Part shown: positions 1 to 17,139 of the stretch, one piece after another
Position numbering within the stretch: position 1 is the first letter of the stretch
Layout: every line of letters begins with the position of its first letter
From: Daedaleopsis sinensis
Taxonomy: Eukaryota; Basidiomycota; Agaricomycetes; Polyporales; Polyporaceae
Direction: 5' to 3'
Length of the DNA: 64,000 bases
NCBI GenBank assembly: GCA_033807695.1
Contig: CM066302.1
Coordinates: 2,232,001-2,296,000, forward strand
The notes under the pieces: model-generated
Told to the model about the DNA's origin: nothing
Database searches by the model: none
What the model saw: the letters and a program-made list of their open reading frames with translations, nothing else
Made by a program: the position numbers and the translations under genes

Positions 1-3000
1 GACTCGGGAGAAGGAGGGGGGCACGCACCGGTCAGCAGCAGCGAGTCGCTGAACTCCTCCCGGATCGTCGCCTGGATCTTCGCGTCCGTTGCAAAGTCGA
101 TGCTGCTCGTCGCCTCGTCCAGCACGATGATCGCGCTCCGCCGGAGCAGCGCGCGCGCCATCGCGATCAGCTGCCGCTGCCCCTGCGAGAAGTTCGTGCC
201 GCCGGCCGAGACCTGCGTGTCGAGCGTGATGACTGTCTTCGCCTCGCTCTCGTTGTCAGAGCCTGAAGAGCAGGAGGCAACGCGGGAGGTCCGTTGGGAG
301 GTACTTTGGCTCTCTGTCACAACTTGCACGCGTTCCAAAACATCCAGGCACTCCGCATCGGTGTGCTCGTCTGCATTGACCATGTTAGCCGGGACCGACA
401 AACACTAGCCTCTGTGCTCACCGAAAGGGTCGAGGTTTTCACGCAGCGTACCCGAGAAGAGGGTCGCGTCCTGGGGAATGAATGTCTGGAGCAGAGCGGC
501 CAGCCTTTTGAGCGGAACACATAAGGTAAGTAGTTGTGAGGACGCACGATGCGTGACCGCAGATCATGCAGACCAATACTGCAGATATCGATGCCGTCGA
601 TGACGATCTTGCCAGCGGCCGGGTCGACCTAAGGCAGAGCACGGTTCGTCAACGGACAGAACAAGGGAATCACGATCAGGAGCTCACAAATCGTAGGATG
701 CTCATAGCTAGTGTTGACTTGCCACTTCCCGTCCTTCCGATAAGGCCTATGCGCTCCCTCGCCTTGAGGGCGAACGACACCCCATGGAGGACAGCAGGCA
801 GATCAGGAGCGTATTTCACGGTCAAATTGTCCACCACAAGCATAGAGTCACAGTTCTGACTCGTCGTGGATGGCCAGTATGCCGGAGGGCGGTTCGACTC
901 AATGACCGCCGGGGGCTCCTGCGGAAGGTCGAGGTATTCCACGACCCGCTCGATCGAGCTATGACTGCCCGTCAGTATCAAGAACGTCGACCACCGCAAA
1001 CGCGTGACGTACTTGAGATCGAGCTCCAGCGCCGTCCAGAGGCGACACGCCCAGTACACGCTGTTCGTGAACGACATCGCCGAAGTGATACAGATACCCG
1101 CCAGACCCGCGTCCACATATCCCGACAGCGCCAAGAGCGTCGTCATGAAGATGGCGGTCGCGCTGAGCACGTCGAACGTCAAGAGCAGCCAGCGGTTCGT
1201 CATCCAGAACGTGTACCACATCTGCGTCGTCAGGTCGACCTGCTTGTACAGGCCGTCAAGGAAGCGCTGTTCGGCGGAGAAGGCGCGCACGGTGACGATG
1301 CCCTCCAGGAGCTCGCTGAAGGTCGCGAAAATCGGGCTACGGGTGTTGGACTCCATGCGCCGAAGGTCGCGGCCGGTGTGCATGTAGGCGATCGAAGCCC
1401 TGTAGTAAAAGAAGCCAAGAACGGCGGCAGGGAAGATGAACAGCGGGAATACAACGCTGTATAGCACCACACGTCGTGAGCACTTAGCCCGCGCAAGGAA
1501 TGTTGAAGCGGCCTCACATGATTGTTAGCATTGAGATCGCGAACACAGACAGAGACTGGTTGAATTGCTGTAGGGTTGAAGCGAGAGAACTATCGATGGT
1601 GTCCACGTCCTGGCACGCGACATTGTGAGGAACTCGCGAGCACACTGGAGCTAAGAATCCGTACCTTGCTGAAGCGGTTCAGCATACGACCCTGGGGCGT
1701 CGAATCGTGCCACCGCATGGTCGCACGCACGACGCTCCTCAGCAACTTCTCGAACAATATCCGGGATGCCCTCAGCGCACCGGTATACTGTACCATCGTC
1801 CCAGTGATGTTGACGAATCCAGAGGCGAGGGCGATCGCAGTAAAGATGCCGATATAGAAGTACGGATGCTCTTGCGCCTGCGGCAAGTTGATGTGGGTTG
1901 CGTTGATAGATAGAAGCGGTGCCGCATGAGTGGTAGCAGCGTGGTGCAAGTGAGCAAGACCGTCGCTGAGCACGTGCTGGTTATGTTGTGCCCGGTAAGA
2001 ATACGACAATTGAGGCGGTAGAGCTGCACTGTTGCCGTACGCCTCAGCCCAAATCTAGTAGAGGACAATGTTAGCGCGATTCACCGTGCGAAAGGGGGAT
2101 TGAGGACATCACCTTAATCCAGATCTTTTCGCCGATGGTGAGAAGCTGCGTGAGGATAATGAGGGAGAAGATAGTGCCCCATGTCCAGTAAGAGCTACAG
2201 CCCTATCAGCTCGCCCGCTCATATCTTAGCGGCGCAACACTCACGAGGCCTTCAGGTACGTGTTGTAGATGTTCCACTTCACGCTGCCCAGTTCACGATG
2301 CTCCTGCTCAACGAGTTTCCGGGGCTTCTTGTTCTCCTTCACAGTGCCCGTCTTGTCGTCTCCAGCCTCTGTATCGATCTCAGCGCTCGGGTTCTCCTTG
2401 TCCTCCACAGCTTGATCCTCTTTGTGCGCCTCAGCGACCTCCTCGAATCTGGTGATGTCATCGAACACTCCCTGATCGCGCAGTCGCGCAATCTCACCCT
2501 GCAGGTCGACTTGTCCGCCGACCATACGGACGAAGTAGTATGCACCTGGGAGGACGAGCTCGACGTGGTGGGTGACTAAAACCTGTGGAAGAACGACGAA
2601 GAGATTCAGGCTCACGACTCGCTGGATTGTCAGCCGAAACGCACTCACCACAGTGCGGTGCGCCAAGAGAGGGCCGCAGAGCAGCTTCTCGAATAGGAGT
2701 CGTGCGGTGTGGCTATCTACAGCGCTCAGAGGGTCGTCCAGGAGGACGAACTGCGTCGGCGCGTATACGGCGCGAGCAAGCGCTACCCTGTATAACAGCA
2801 CGTTGGTTCGGGGTGATCCACTGAACAGACGGTGAGCACTCACCGGGCCTTTTGCCCCCCAGACAAGGTGACGCCACTACGGATCGCATGCAGAAATGAG
2901 TTAGGAGTACTCCAAACCACCCAGACTGTCTCGCTCACCGTGCACCAATCTCGGTAGCGTCACCGTCCTCCAACATGTCGAGGTCTGGCTGCAACGCGCA

Positions 3001-5669
3001 GCACTCTACGACGGCATTGTACCTCGCCTCGTCATACGGGTACCCGAACAAGATGTTGTCCTTGATGCTCTGATGCCTGAGCCAGGGCGTCTGCGCAGCA
3101 TACGAGATCGTGTGCGAGAGCCCGTGCTCGTCGACCACGGACGAGTTCTTCGACATGTACAGTCTAGACGTCGCGCCGGTGTCGACGTTGGTCATCTCGC
3201 CGAGCATCGCCATCAGGAGCGCAGTCTTGCCGCTTGCGGTCGGGCCGGTGACGAGTGTGAGCTTGCCTATGGGGAAGGAGAGGTCGCGGATGCGCAGCGT
3301 GAAGCGGCTGTCCTGGCTCAGAGGAGCCTGTTCTGCAGTGGCGTCATTGCCAGTGCTGGCGGCCGTAGCCTGGCCATTACTTCTGTTGCTCTTGTCCTCG
3401 ACAGCATTCCAACTAAAGGATCCGCTAGAGATTCCGAATCGCTTGATGTTCTCTTCTGGTTCTTCAGAGGGGGCTACGTGGCCCTTTTTGAGGGTCGAAA
3501 CCTGCAGATCGACCTCCTCCTCTTCGAGATAGGTGGCGATACGATCGAGCGCGACCTTGGCCTACGAAAGCGTTCATGAGTTTTGAGACGAGGGAGATCT
3601 ACTGTGATGACTCACCTGTAGCGCCTGCGAGAAGTTTTGAGGCATAAAGTTTAGCGTTGAGTTGAGCATCTGATACAAGGCAATAGCCTAAGGTGCATCT
3701 TGGGTATGAGCTACCGAGGTACAGCTCAGAAACGTTCTAGGACAACTCACTGTGAACGCAATGCCGACCGTCAACTCGTTACCTCGCGCGACATACACGA
3801 AGAGCGACGTGACAGAGACCAAGATGGGTGCAGACACCCAGACGAGCGAGGAGAGCACCGAGTTGACTCGTGCTAGGGGCAACGTCAGCAGCAGCATCCG
3901 GCGACGGGACATAGGGCGCACCCTTGATCATCCATTGCACCTCCGCTTCACGCGCATCGAGTACCCGCCGAGTCCAGCGGTCCTCCCACGCGAAGAACTT
4001 GATAAACTTGACCGCACTGATCATCTCGTTGAGCACTCCCATGCGCTTGTCGCGCGCGGTTGAGAACCCCTTCTGGATACTGACGGAGCGCTTCACGATG
4101 AGGTTGTTGAGGGGCGCGGTAAGGGCCAAGACAATGAACCCTGCGAAGGCGGACCAGCCTAGCAGCCTGCATAAGCGACATGAGCAGTGAGAACGTAGGG
4201 ATGGCATCGCAGATGCTCACTGGGATAGGAATGCAGAAGCAACGGTTACTCCAAAGGGTCCTGTTTGGCGTGTCACTTATTACCCTCCGACCCGCGAAGA
4301 CGCAACATGCTCACCTCCATACAAGAAGTAAACACCGGAGACAACATTAGAGATGCGGTTTGCGTCTCCCGACATGAGGTTGACGATCTTGCCGACGTCT
4401 GCACCCGCCTTTGGTTCGTCTGCTTTAGGGTCCTTCTTCCCAGAGGGGTCCGCCCTCTTGTCTGCGGCATTTCTATCCACAGTGCCAGAGAAATCCTTGC
4501 GCTTTAGGGCCTTGTCGTAGATCGCGGCCATGAGCTCTGAGCGAATACGGATAGACGCGCGGCGACTGAGCCAAAGATGCTGCACGTCGGCCTGCGCCTT
4601 GGCGAGGGAGCACGCATACCAGAGCAAGGCATATATAAAAGCGCTAGCGCGTGTCTCCGGGCTACGTCCGCGAGCGTCGAGGGCGTCGAGAATGCGCTTC
4701 AAGAAGAACGGCCCCGCATAGTTCAGCACTACGCTGGCCATGGTCAAAACGAAGTCCAAGATGATGTCGAGAGAGTTAGAGGTCCAGAGACGCCGCATAA
4801 GGCTCCCGCTGGTGCGCGAGAACTTGATGTACAGCGGGCGAGCTTGCATGATGGGGCTGAGTGGCCAAACATCCTCCTCGTTAAGGGTTCCTTTCTTGTA
4901 GAGCGGGAGGACCCATCGGAACGAGGCCCAACCCCACACAGTCGTGTAGTCCTCAGGAGATACGGACTTGCCCTGCGTGACCGGTCAGTTTAAGCAGCAC
5001 ATCCGAACTACGACTACTCACTATGTCCTCTTTCTTTACGCGCTTGCTAGGGATGCGCAAGGGCATGCTCATGACGAGTATGAAAAGTCCGAACACCGCT
5101 AACAAATTGGCGATGTACATAACGAGACGCAGAGGGGCGGGCATGGGCACCTTGTAGACATAATTGTCGTAGACATGCCCGAGTAGCGTAACCAATCCGA
5201 GGATAAGTTGCGCACCGAACAGCGTAAGGAGGTCGAACGGGACAGTCGCCGCAGGCCAGACTACGGGCCGAAGGGTAGCATAGAGCCAGGTAGCGGCGAC
5301 AAGGAAGTCGCGCCAGCCGTTCCACGCGTTCTCGGGCTCGACGATGAGGTTGTAGCAGCCGACACCCAGCCAGAGCAACGTCTCGATAAGGGACACGGAC
5401 GAAAGGGCGAGCGTACGCCAGAGTGGGACTTCCGGAAGCTCCTCCTCCTCTACATCCTCATCTCCTTCAAGTAGGGCTTCCGCCTCGGGGAGCGTCAGGA
5501 AGAGCGCGAACGGCTGTTGCAGGGTCACGGCCTTGACTACTTGATGGACGGGTGGGATAGTCGCGAGCAGTATGAGGCCAACGAGCGCAGTTGGAAGGAT
5601 CACGACCCAGAAACCGCGCACGCACGCGTCGGAGAGGGCGAGCAAGCTTGTATCGCCGCAGATGGTCAT
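1..5669 (-). CDS. ABCC/MRP-type ABC transporter (3' end cut by the window)
   Basis: Full-size ATP-driven exporter of the ABCC (MRP/Ycf1-like) subfamily, expected in the plasma or vacuolar membrane and moving organic anions or drug conjugates. The order is an N-terminal hydrophobic TMD0-like segment (about 5669-5024), TMD1 (about 4972-3690), NBD1, a charged linker (about 2560-2250), TMD2 (about 2200-960) and NBD2. NBD1 has Walker A GPTASGKT near 3235, signature LSGGQKAR near 2850, Walker [13 protein letters not shown] near 2735 and the HH of the switch loop (LVTHHVEL). NBD2 has Walker [10 protein letters not shown] near 700, signature [14 protein letters not shown] near 195 and Walker [13 protein letters not shown] near 120. 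At least ten short introns interrupt it; one (about 3938-3889) ends in a clear pyrimidine tract plus CTAG and restores the frame. The last visible exon ends at 29, so the final roughly 50 residues are missing. The start at 5669 is the first in-frame ATG; an upstream 5' exon cannot be excluded. The substrate cannot be read from sequence. Confidence 0.93.
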
Positions 5670-6162
5670 CTCGGACGTGCTCGACGCGCGAAGGTACGCC
5701 GAGGACGTTGTGGTGGGGGTCGAAGGCGTGAACGTGAACGCGTTATGATTCCATGCCGGCAGACATAAGTACTTACATTGAAGTTATCAAATTCGGCCAG
5801 ACGGCTAAGTGCAGCCGTCCTGCGAGCTGCGAGATAGGAGAGCGTCGTCGTCGTCCGACCATCGTCCTCAACGCCGGCCTCAACAGGCGCCATCATCCCC
5901 GCCGTGTGAATAGGTTCCAAAGCTGTGCTCCAAGCACCGAGTCGGACTGTCGGACGGAGTGTCAAGACAATCGCAGCCACCGTGTCGGCACAACCATCAC
6001 GAGACGATAAGAGTCGGACGTACTCATTGCCCGTGATATGTAGCCGCATCCTCATGCATGTAGCAGGCAAGTAGTAGGGAATGTCCTCTGGAAGTAAGTG
6101 ATGAAGCATTATGTTTACCGAATAATAGTGTACTTTATGCCTGTAAATTAGAGCATTAAGTG

Positions 6163-7382
6163 CTAGGCTGTTGCGCGAAGAGGCCTTGCTTTCCGGGAAG
6201 TAGAACGTGGACTACGTTCGGGAGACTGTGATGCCACCTGCCGAAGAGGCGAGTGAGATAGAGGAGCATGTTCATAACAAAGAATGAAACGTACCGAAAG
6301 ACGATCATGTTTGAAGCGTTGTATCATCGCGTGCAAAGAAGGAGAAACTTGGCTAGGGGTTGACGACAGCGGGGGCAAGAGGGGTAACGTTCCAGGCCGT
6401 GACGAGGGAGACACCTTTGTAAGATCTTGACTCGGGAGAGAAACCACAGTAGCTGAAGACCGTCGAGGCTCATCGAGCTTCTTCTGCAGAGTGACAGCGG
6501 GAACCTGCGCTGCGACGACCTGCTGTGTGCGCTCTGCGGCCCATTGCGCCTCAAGTTGCCTGGCACGGACGACAACGTCGTCCAGTGCGCGACGGAGGGG
6601 GGGTATCAGACTGGTATACGGCATGGTATGCACCTCCGGGTCTATGCGGCATATATACGTCCAGTCTGTGCAGGAACGCAAGAGGTTGGGAGAGGTTCCT
6701 CGAAGAAGCAAACGCGGATGCCGACGTACCTGACATCACCCACTCCGCACCCAACCGCTCTGGCCTGAAGACCATCCTCTGCGCGCGGCCCTCTCCCTCC
6801 TCGACGTCCGCGCCCCGCGTCGCGACAAGCGAGATGGCGGTCTTCAGCTTGTTCAGGACCTTCACGCGCACGACGCGCCTGCCCTCGATCTTGCCTCCGA
6901 CGTCCATGAGCGACATGCTCACCCAATCGCACTTACCGTCGTTCTCCTGCTCCTCTGCGGTGTGTAGAGGCGCGAAGGCGAACGGGGGATTGGGGAACGG
7001 GTTCGCAGGCTTCTCAAGGAGACCCTTGGGCACGGCTCGGAGAGCGAAGCCGGGATATGTCCGCCATGGAAAGGCCTTCGCGAACTGTGCTGCAGTGTAG
7101 CGCAGCGCTGGATGCTTTGGGTCTAAGACGCGGTGAATCGGCGGGGCCTTGTTGGCATGGGATATGAAGCTAATAGTCCCCGGCGTCGTTCGTTTGAACT
7201 GGGGGATGTTGCAAGTAATGAGTTGATGTGCGAATGACAAGATTTGTATCACTAATACCTTGACAGACGTCACTCCTCCCGTATGTTTCTGTAAGCGACT
7301 AAGTTCGACACATCTTCGCATAGCAAAGGGAGGTGGTATAGGGCTGGCGGCCGTGAGGACAGTGACTTACGCTAGGCGCCAT
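6163..7382 (-). CDS. conserved-looking hypothetical protein
   Basis: I do not recognise this protein. I infer a four-residue first exon (MAPS, 7382-7371), an intron, a ten-residue second exon starting KHTGGVTSVK, a 60-nt intron (GTATTAG...CCCCCAG) and a long exon. A further intron (about 6745-6666, donor GTACGT, acceptor CACAG) joins EWVMS to DWTYICRIDPEVH. The central part is rich in Pro, Phe and basic residues (FPWRTYPGFALRAVPKG) and has a basic stretch, RRVVRVKVLNKLKTAISLV. After that come an Ala/Gln/Glu helical segment and a Ser/Pro-rich tail to the stop at 6163. No membrane segment or known catalytic motif was seen. A basic, Arg-rich short protein could be a mitochondrial or RNA-binding factor, but that is a guess. 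The gene follows the FHA gene on the same strand. The 3' end may contain another intron. Confidence 0.65.
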
Positions 7383-7583
7383 CTAAAAGCACATCCCGGC
7401 GTCAACCTAGTTTAGTACAGGCGCTCACAAGAGTTGAACATGTAGAAAATGCGCTTCAAGGCTCGGGGTACAGTACACATTCACAAATCAGTACATCCCA
7501 CATACACAGGTATAGACGATCGACGATCGCGAGTGTTTCCAAGCATTAATCCAACTCTCTGGGAAGGCAACCAGGCCTCAAGC

Positions 7584-10500
7584 TCAAGCCTTGGCTGCCC
7601 TCGTCCTCGTAACACGAGTCTTCACGGCGGGAGCACTAGGCTCCTCACCGATATCTGGGGTGCTCTTCCCCGACGACCCCTTCGCAGTCCCCCGCGTGCC
7701 CTTCGCAGCCCCCCGTGGCTTCGAGCTCGCACCCGCACCGTGACCCTTCGCCTCGTCGCCGTCGTCCTCGGGGCTGGCCTCGGGCGTGTTCTCCTTGTCC
7801 TCAGGGATCGTCGGCTCGGCAGGGGTCGACACGGTAGCAGCGCGCGTCCGCCCTCCCCGCCCCGCCGTGCCCGCAGCCGCAGGGGTCTTCGGCACCGGGG
7901 TGCGCCGCGCACGCGTCGCACGCGCGGGCTGCTCGCTCTCCGTCTCGCTCGCGGGCTTCTCGGACGGGATGGCAGGCTCGTCGTCTTCCTGCTTGACCGC
8001 GGCGGCGGGCTTGCTGCGGCGGCCACGGCCCGCGGGGGCATCGCCGCTGGGCGTGCGCTCGCGCGGGAGAGTGTCGATCGGGTCATCCTCCTTCTCGTCC
8101 AGGGCGACGTCGATCGGCTTCACTCGCGTCCCTCTGCGCACTGCCGGCTTCGTGGTCGAGGCCCCGGCAGTGCGGGTGGGTGTCTTGGCTCGGGTCTTGC
8201 GAGCGGGTTTCGTGCCCGTGGTCGTGTCGTCCACGTGCGTCGACGTAGTCGATGAGTCGGTAGCCTGGCGGGTGCGGCGCGCCGCCCGTGTAGGCGCGGC
8301 GGCGGGCTCGTCGTCGTCCTCTTTGGGCTCTGGGCTAGCTGGCTTCGCGGCTCTGCCTCGGGTCGCTCTTGGGATCTGAGAAACATCATGAGCGACGCGG
8401 ACTACGCAACACTGACTACGAGCACGTACCTGTCCAACAGCACCGTCGGCCGTGCGGGCCCTTGTTCTACGAGCTTTAGGACCGTCCTCCACCTCGGCAG
8501 ACTCGCGCTCTTCAAGAGCCTGCGACGCGGCTCGAGTGCTCTTTGATGGAGCGGATTGGGGTATGGCCGTCCGGCGCGCGACCCTCGTAGCAGGCGTTCT
8601 CTTCCCACGTGCAGTACGAACAGGAAGCTCCTCGATCGGCTCGTCCTCATCCTCCTTCTCGTCGTCACGCTCCAAAACATCTGCAGTCTCTTGAGCAGGT
8701 GGAGCACGGTACCCAGCGGGGGTGCTGAGCATTTCGCTGACGCCATCCAAGCGAGGCGTTTCTGCTGGTGCGGTTTGCTGGGGGCGGAACATGTCGCGCA
8801 CGCCTTCGAGAGCAGGAGTACTTGCCTCGTCCCGGGGGCGACTGAAGACGTGGCGGAGGTCGGCCATCTGCGGTGTCTGTAGTGCAGGTAGGGCGGGTTG
8901 CGTCTCGTAGGGATCGTGCATAGGCACGTCGCTCTCGTCTTCTTCGATAAGAATGTGCGACGCACGGTGGGTGCTCGCGTGGTTGGGAGCCAGAAGGGAG
9001 AACCCACCCTCGCGCTTGCGCGGGCTGAGGCTGAGGCTCTGGCGGCCCAGACTCTGGCGCTGCTTCACACCCTCGACCATCTGCTTCATGCGCGCGAGTA
9101 GCACCGCCGTGTCCTCTTCCTCTTCGACCTTTCCTGAAGACGGCGCGGAAGATACAAATGAATCACTTGAGACCGGGGCTGCGTCCTGCGCGGAACTTTG
9201 TAGTTGCGAAGATGTAGACGTAGTCTCGCCGCCCTGAACGAAGCTTGGGGAAGGTAGAGGTGCAAGCGACGGAAAGAGCTTGCGACGTGAGCCTGGTGTT
9301 TGACCTTTGAAGAAACTGTCGGGAGTAGCAACTGCAGATCTTCTCCGAGCACGGATCGCCTGGTTGACGTGTGAGATCTCACTACGCTCTCTAGCATTGA
9401 GGTTTTGAGAGCACGCACCTCTCTCTCTTCTTCGGTGAGTTTCTCTCTTTTCGCCAATGTCTGCGGTGTGGACATGGAAGCTGCCACCGCTGAAGGTTGC
9501 TCGTTGTTGGACTCCTCCTTGATGATAGCCGGTACCTCAATCTCGTTGACTTTCCAGGGAGGGATGACGCGTACGCGACGTGGGCCGGATTGTGGTGTGG
9601 CTCCGAGCGAGAGACGTGGTTGGAGCGAGAGACGAGGTCGGCGAGCAATTTTGGACATCTGAGGTGTCATGAACTCGCCGAGTGGCCGCTGTGACTCGCT
9701 TGGATCTACATCAATATCATGGGCTTCGGGCTCCGGCTCTGCATTCTGTTCTTCGTGCGCATAATCGAAATCTTCGTCTTCTTCCCCATCGCCGTCCTCT
9801 TCATTGCCGTAATCTTCGTCTTCGAGATGAAGTGCAGGCTCCTCCTCTTCCTCTTTCGGCTATGAAAATATCAGAGTGGTAGTTGCGATAGCGGCTACAG
9901 TGCATACCTCAACAGAAAGACCGCGGAGAGCCCAGCCGAGGCTACCTTTGACCATGTCGATGCTCTTGCGCCAACCGGAGGCTGCCTGCTGTCCTTCAGG
10001 CGGCGGGATTTCTTCAATGTCATCCTCCGTCTCCTCGGTGATGGCGGCAATTGTCTCTTCAACTTCCTCAGCTTCTTGCTCCTCTTCCTCCTGAATCTCG
10101 CGCTGCAGTGCGACTCGGTGGGCCGAACGGATCAACACAGCGCGGTGAAGAGACGGTCGGGAGCGTCGCACAGGCGTGACGGGGTATTGGGGCATGACGG
10201 GGAGAGGGAGCGGGAAAACAGGTTCTGGTTCTACCTCGTCGAGAATGACCAAGTCCTTATCTTCTGCTACGACACGAGGAGAGTTACTCTGGACGAGAAT
10301 TATCTCCGGTTCCTCGCAAGCAAAGGGGGTCCGGAGAGGGCTCTGGAGCACGCGAAGATTCTCTTGTGGGTCATGGCTAGGTCCCGGAGTGAAGACATGT
10401 GCGCTCGCGATCATCGAGAGGCGGAGTGGGCGTCGGGGTGTAGCAGGCGTCGCCTGGGTAGGTGTGTTAATGAGAGCAGATCGAAGATGCTTGGGTGGGT

Positions 10501-10841
10501 ACGTGAATCGAAAGCGCTTCTTGTGGATTTCGATGACAGAGTTGTTCTGCAGAGGGACAGTAGTCGGACCCGGAGCTGTGGCTACCGCGGGAAAGAGGGG
10601 GGAGTCGTCGAGAAGGACACCGTTGGCACCAAGAACCACGAGAAATGCTTTGCGTTCCACAAAGGTAATCTTTGCGTGCAAGGCAGAGACCGCAGGATAG
10701 TAAAGGCGGAGGGAGCAGGATGGGTCGCGCCCGATCGTAATTTCCTCGTCGTCGATAGGGTAGGAGGTCACAACGGAGTCAACAGGCGAAGCACGGAGCA
10801 AAGAAAGAGCCCCAAGTCGTCCTACATCGCTCGCGTCCATG
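7584..10841 (-). CDS. FHA-domain nuclear protein, Ki-67-like
   Basis: Large, mostly disordered protein of about 1000 residues with an N-terminal phosphothreonine-binding FHA domain. The start ATG at 10841 (MDASDVGRL) places the FHA core at residues about 30-100: GRDPSCSLRL, SALHAKITF and LGANGVLLDD carry the canonical Gly-Arg, Ser-x-x-His and Asn-Gly positions. Acidic stretches follow (exon 1 ends at 9908, exon 2 starts at 9859). Further introns lie near 9420-9361 and 8430-8377. Around 8860-8720 three short related units occur: MADLRHVFSRP, LEGVRDMFRPQ and LDGVSEMLSTP. They resemble the core of Ki-67 repeats (L-x-G-[FL]-K-E-L-F-Q-T-P). The C-terminal 450 residues are rich in Lys, Arg, Pro, Thr and Ala, with AT-hook-like clusters (RATRGRAAK, GRGRRSKPA). 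FHA plus repeats plus a basic tail suggests a chromatin or mitotic-chromosome coat protein. The FHA call is firm; the Ki-67 link is inference. Confidence 0.85.
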
Positions 10842-10998
10842 GCTGGGTGTCTTCGTGTGTGCAGGTCAGCCAGGCAGAAACCAATAACGACGGCTGAGGA
10901 CGAGGTCAAGCAAGGTTCGGTTTCAGGACGCGTCTCGCCCCGTGACCGCGACGCTTTCACACGCGTGACCAGCACAGCCGCGCGACTTCCTTTCACAT

Positions 10999-11072
10999 GG
11001 CCGACTAGCTCAGTTGGTTAGAGCGTGGTGCTAATAACGCCAAGGTCGTCGGTTCGACCCCGGCGTTGGCCA
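10999..11072 (+). tRNA. tRNA-Ile(AAU)
   Basis: A 74-nt cloverleaf without intron. The acceptor arm GGCCGAC pairs with GTTGGCC (one G-U) and is followed by discriminator A. The D arm carries TAGCTCAGTTGGTTAGAGC, which includes the A box. The anticodon loop reads CTAATAA, giving anticodon AAU, decoded as inosine-AU for isoleucine. The T arm carries GGTTCGACCCC, the B box. A T5 run just downstream (from 11076) fits an RNA polymerase III terminator. It lies divergently 157 bp upstream of the FHA gene start. Confidence 0.96.
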
Positions 11073-11373
11073 GTGTTTTTGCCACTTTTACCTCACAATT
11101 CTATTCTACATTTAGCACTGGGAGCCTGAGCGGGTACCTAGTCTCATCCTCCGTCCACGACACACACCCACACCCTGCTTGCGTGTATGCTTGAGCCTTG
11201 AGCTTGCATTCTGTTCTCACTTTCGCCGATACCTGGGGTAGCTTTTTGTTTCCATTCACATCATTTGCACTACTACCACTTGGAACTCGCCCTGGCCACG
11301 ACGGATTTGTTCGAAACTTGACATTGCGGCTGCAGCTTGGACCTTGGTGTACTCTTCGCTTCTCGACTCAAAC

Positions 11374-15353
<3,980 letters not shown>

Positions 15354-15592
15354 GGAGATAGACCAACACTATATAGAGCCCGGTAATATATCTCGATATT
15401 TTATCCTTGCTGGAAGCCTCCAATCTTTGGCACCAGGCATCGAGTCCGACCACACTAGTAGGAGCGGTCCATTTCGCGTCAGGTACGTGAGTACGACTGC
15501 CCCACTGCGGACCCCATGACCGTGGAGATTCTTGTCGTGCTACTCACCCACTAGATAAGGCTTACACACCCCCAAGATCGTCGATACTGACC

Positions 15593-16952
15593 ATGGCTAG
15601 CAGGACGTACGACATACCGCGACTACAGCTTTCTGGATCGTCGTATGAGGTATGTGGCGAGATGCTGGCTAGCAGGAGTCCGACTCCGAGAGCATGACAC
15701 TGACGGTCTCGTCCCCCATCGGCGCTCAGATAGGGTTCCAGCACGGCAAACTCCTCGCCCCGCAGATCCTCGACCAGCTCACGATCTATCGCGATCTGTT
15801 CAAAGAGGCGTGCAAGTTCGAGTGGGCGCACGTCCGCACCGTCGCGGACGAGTTCCGCGTCGGGATCGGCCGGCTCGCGCCCGACCTGCTCGACGAGATG
15901 CAAGGGATCGCGGACGGCGTAGCGGCGGCGGCGCCCCCGGGCAGCGACAATAGTGCTGACCGTGGTACGCTCGACATCCTGGACGTCGTCGCGCTGAACG
16001 CGCGGAGCGAGATCGCGCTCGGACAGTGGGACGACGGGTGCACGAGCCTCGCGTGGCGGATCCGGGGCCCCGGGGGCGAGAAGCAGATCTTGGGGCAGAA
16101 CTGGGACTGGCGGGAAGGGGTCGGCAAGAACCTCGCGCTGGTGTCGATCGCGAAGGAGGGGAAGCCGACTGTATGGATGGTCATCGAGGTGAGCATGGAG
16201 GGCCCCTTCTCCCGCTCCGTGCATGCCGGGGGCCCTCGGGGCCCTCGTCCGCACCTGCATGCACGCACACGCACGCGCGCTGATTCGCTTTTCGTCCCCG
16301 TCTCGTCTAGCCGGGCATCGTCGGGAAGATCGGGTTCAACGCCCGCTCCGTCGGCGTGTGCTTGAACGCGATCCGCGCGCGCCCCATCTCGACCGCGCTC
16401 CTGCCGATCCACCTGCTCCTGCGCGTCTGCCTCGAGTGCGACTCCGTCGAGCACGCGATCGCGTCCATAGAGCGGCTCGGGGGCGCGGCGTCGAGCCAGC
16501 ACATCCTGATCGCGGACGCGAATGGGGCTCGCGGACTCGAGCTCTCCCCGCGCGGCGGCGTCTACCTCCCCGAGGACGCGCGCGGGATCGTCGCGCACAC
16601 GAACCACTTCCTGCAGAACACGTTCGTGGACGAGCCGCCCTGGCTCTCCGGCTCGCCCGTCCGCCTTGCGCGTGCACATGCGCTCTGCGACGAGATCATT
16701 GCGGAGGCGGGGGTAGGCGGCGCGCGGCTCGGGGAAGTGGACGCGGCGTTGCTGAGGGCGCGCGTTTTCGCGGACACGTTCAACGCGCCGCAGGCGATAT
16801 GCTGCTCGCCGGACCCGACCCGGGCGGCGAGGATCCAGACACTGTTCAACATTGTCATGACGCTCGCGTCAGAGAGGGAGCCGTCAGCCGAGGTCGTCTT
16901 TGGCAAGCCGGGGAGCGGGGAGGAGAGTGCTGTGTACTGCATGCCGTGGTAG
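15593..16952 (+). CDS. C45-family autoproteolytic acyltransferase/hydrolase (penicillin acyltransferase-like)
   Basis: Ntn-hydrolase fold enzyme of the peptidase C45 / acyl-CoA:6-aminopenicillanate acyltransferase family. Such proteins cleave themselves before a cysteine, which then acts as the N-terminal nucleophile on amides or acyl-CoAs. The first exon (MASRTYDIPRLQLSGSSYE) joins through an intron (GTATGT...GCTCAG) to IGFQHGKLLAP, the usual opening of the family. The predicted cleavage site is Gly|Cys in WDDGCTSLAW (near 16030-16050), followed by GQNWDWR, another family hallmark. A second intron lies at about 16190-16310 before PGIVGKIGFNARSVGVC. The C-terminus carries VAHTNHFL. No signal peptide is evident. 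The gene is convergent with a CoA-transferase 187 nt away, which is suggestive but not proof of acyl-CoA chemistry. Real penicillin biosynthesis is not implied; most fungal homologues have no known substrate. Confidence 0.9.
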
Positions 16953-17139
16953 GGCCGGAGACAGCTGGTCATTACCGGTCATTGCAGAGCCTACCTGTCG
17001 ACCGTTCATGCCAGTGCACTGGTCGTGTGCGGTGCTGGAGCGCGGGCGACGGTCGGATGACCGGCTGCCTCGCGCACCGCTGTGTCGCATTGTCCTGTAG
17101 TATTACACGCACATGGTGCCCAGAAGTCAGCTAACAACG

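Noticed and set aside
5666..6109. Open frame upstream of the ABC transporter as a possible first exon.
   Set aside because: It shows no membrane segments and its join to the transporter needs an atypical acceptor. The ATG at 5669 begins a normal TMD0.
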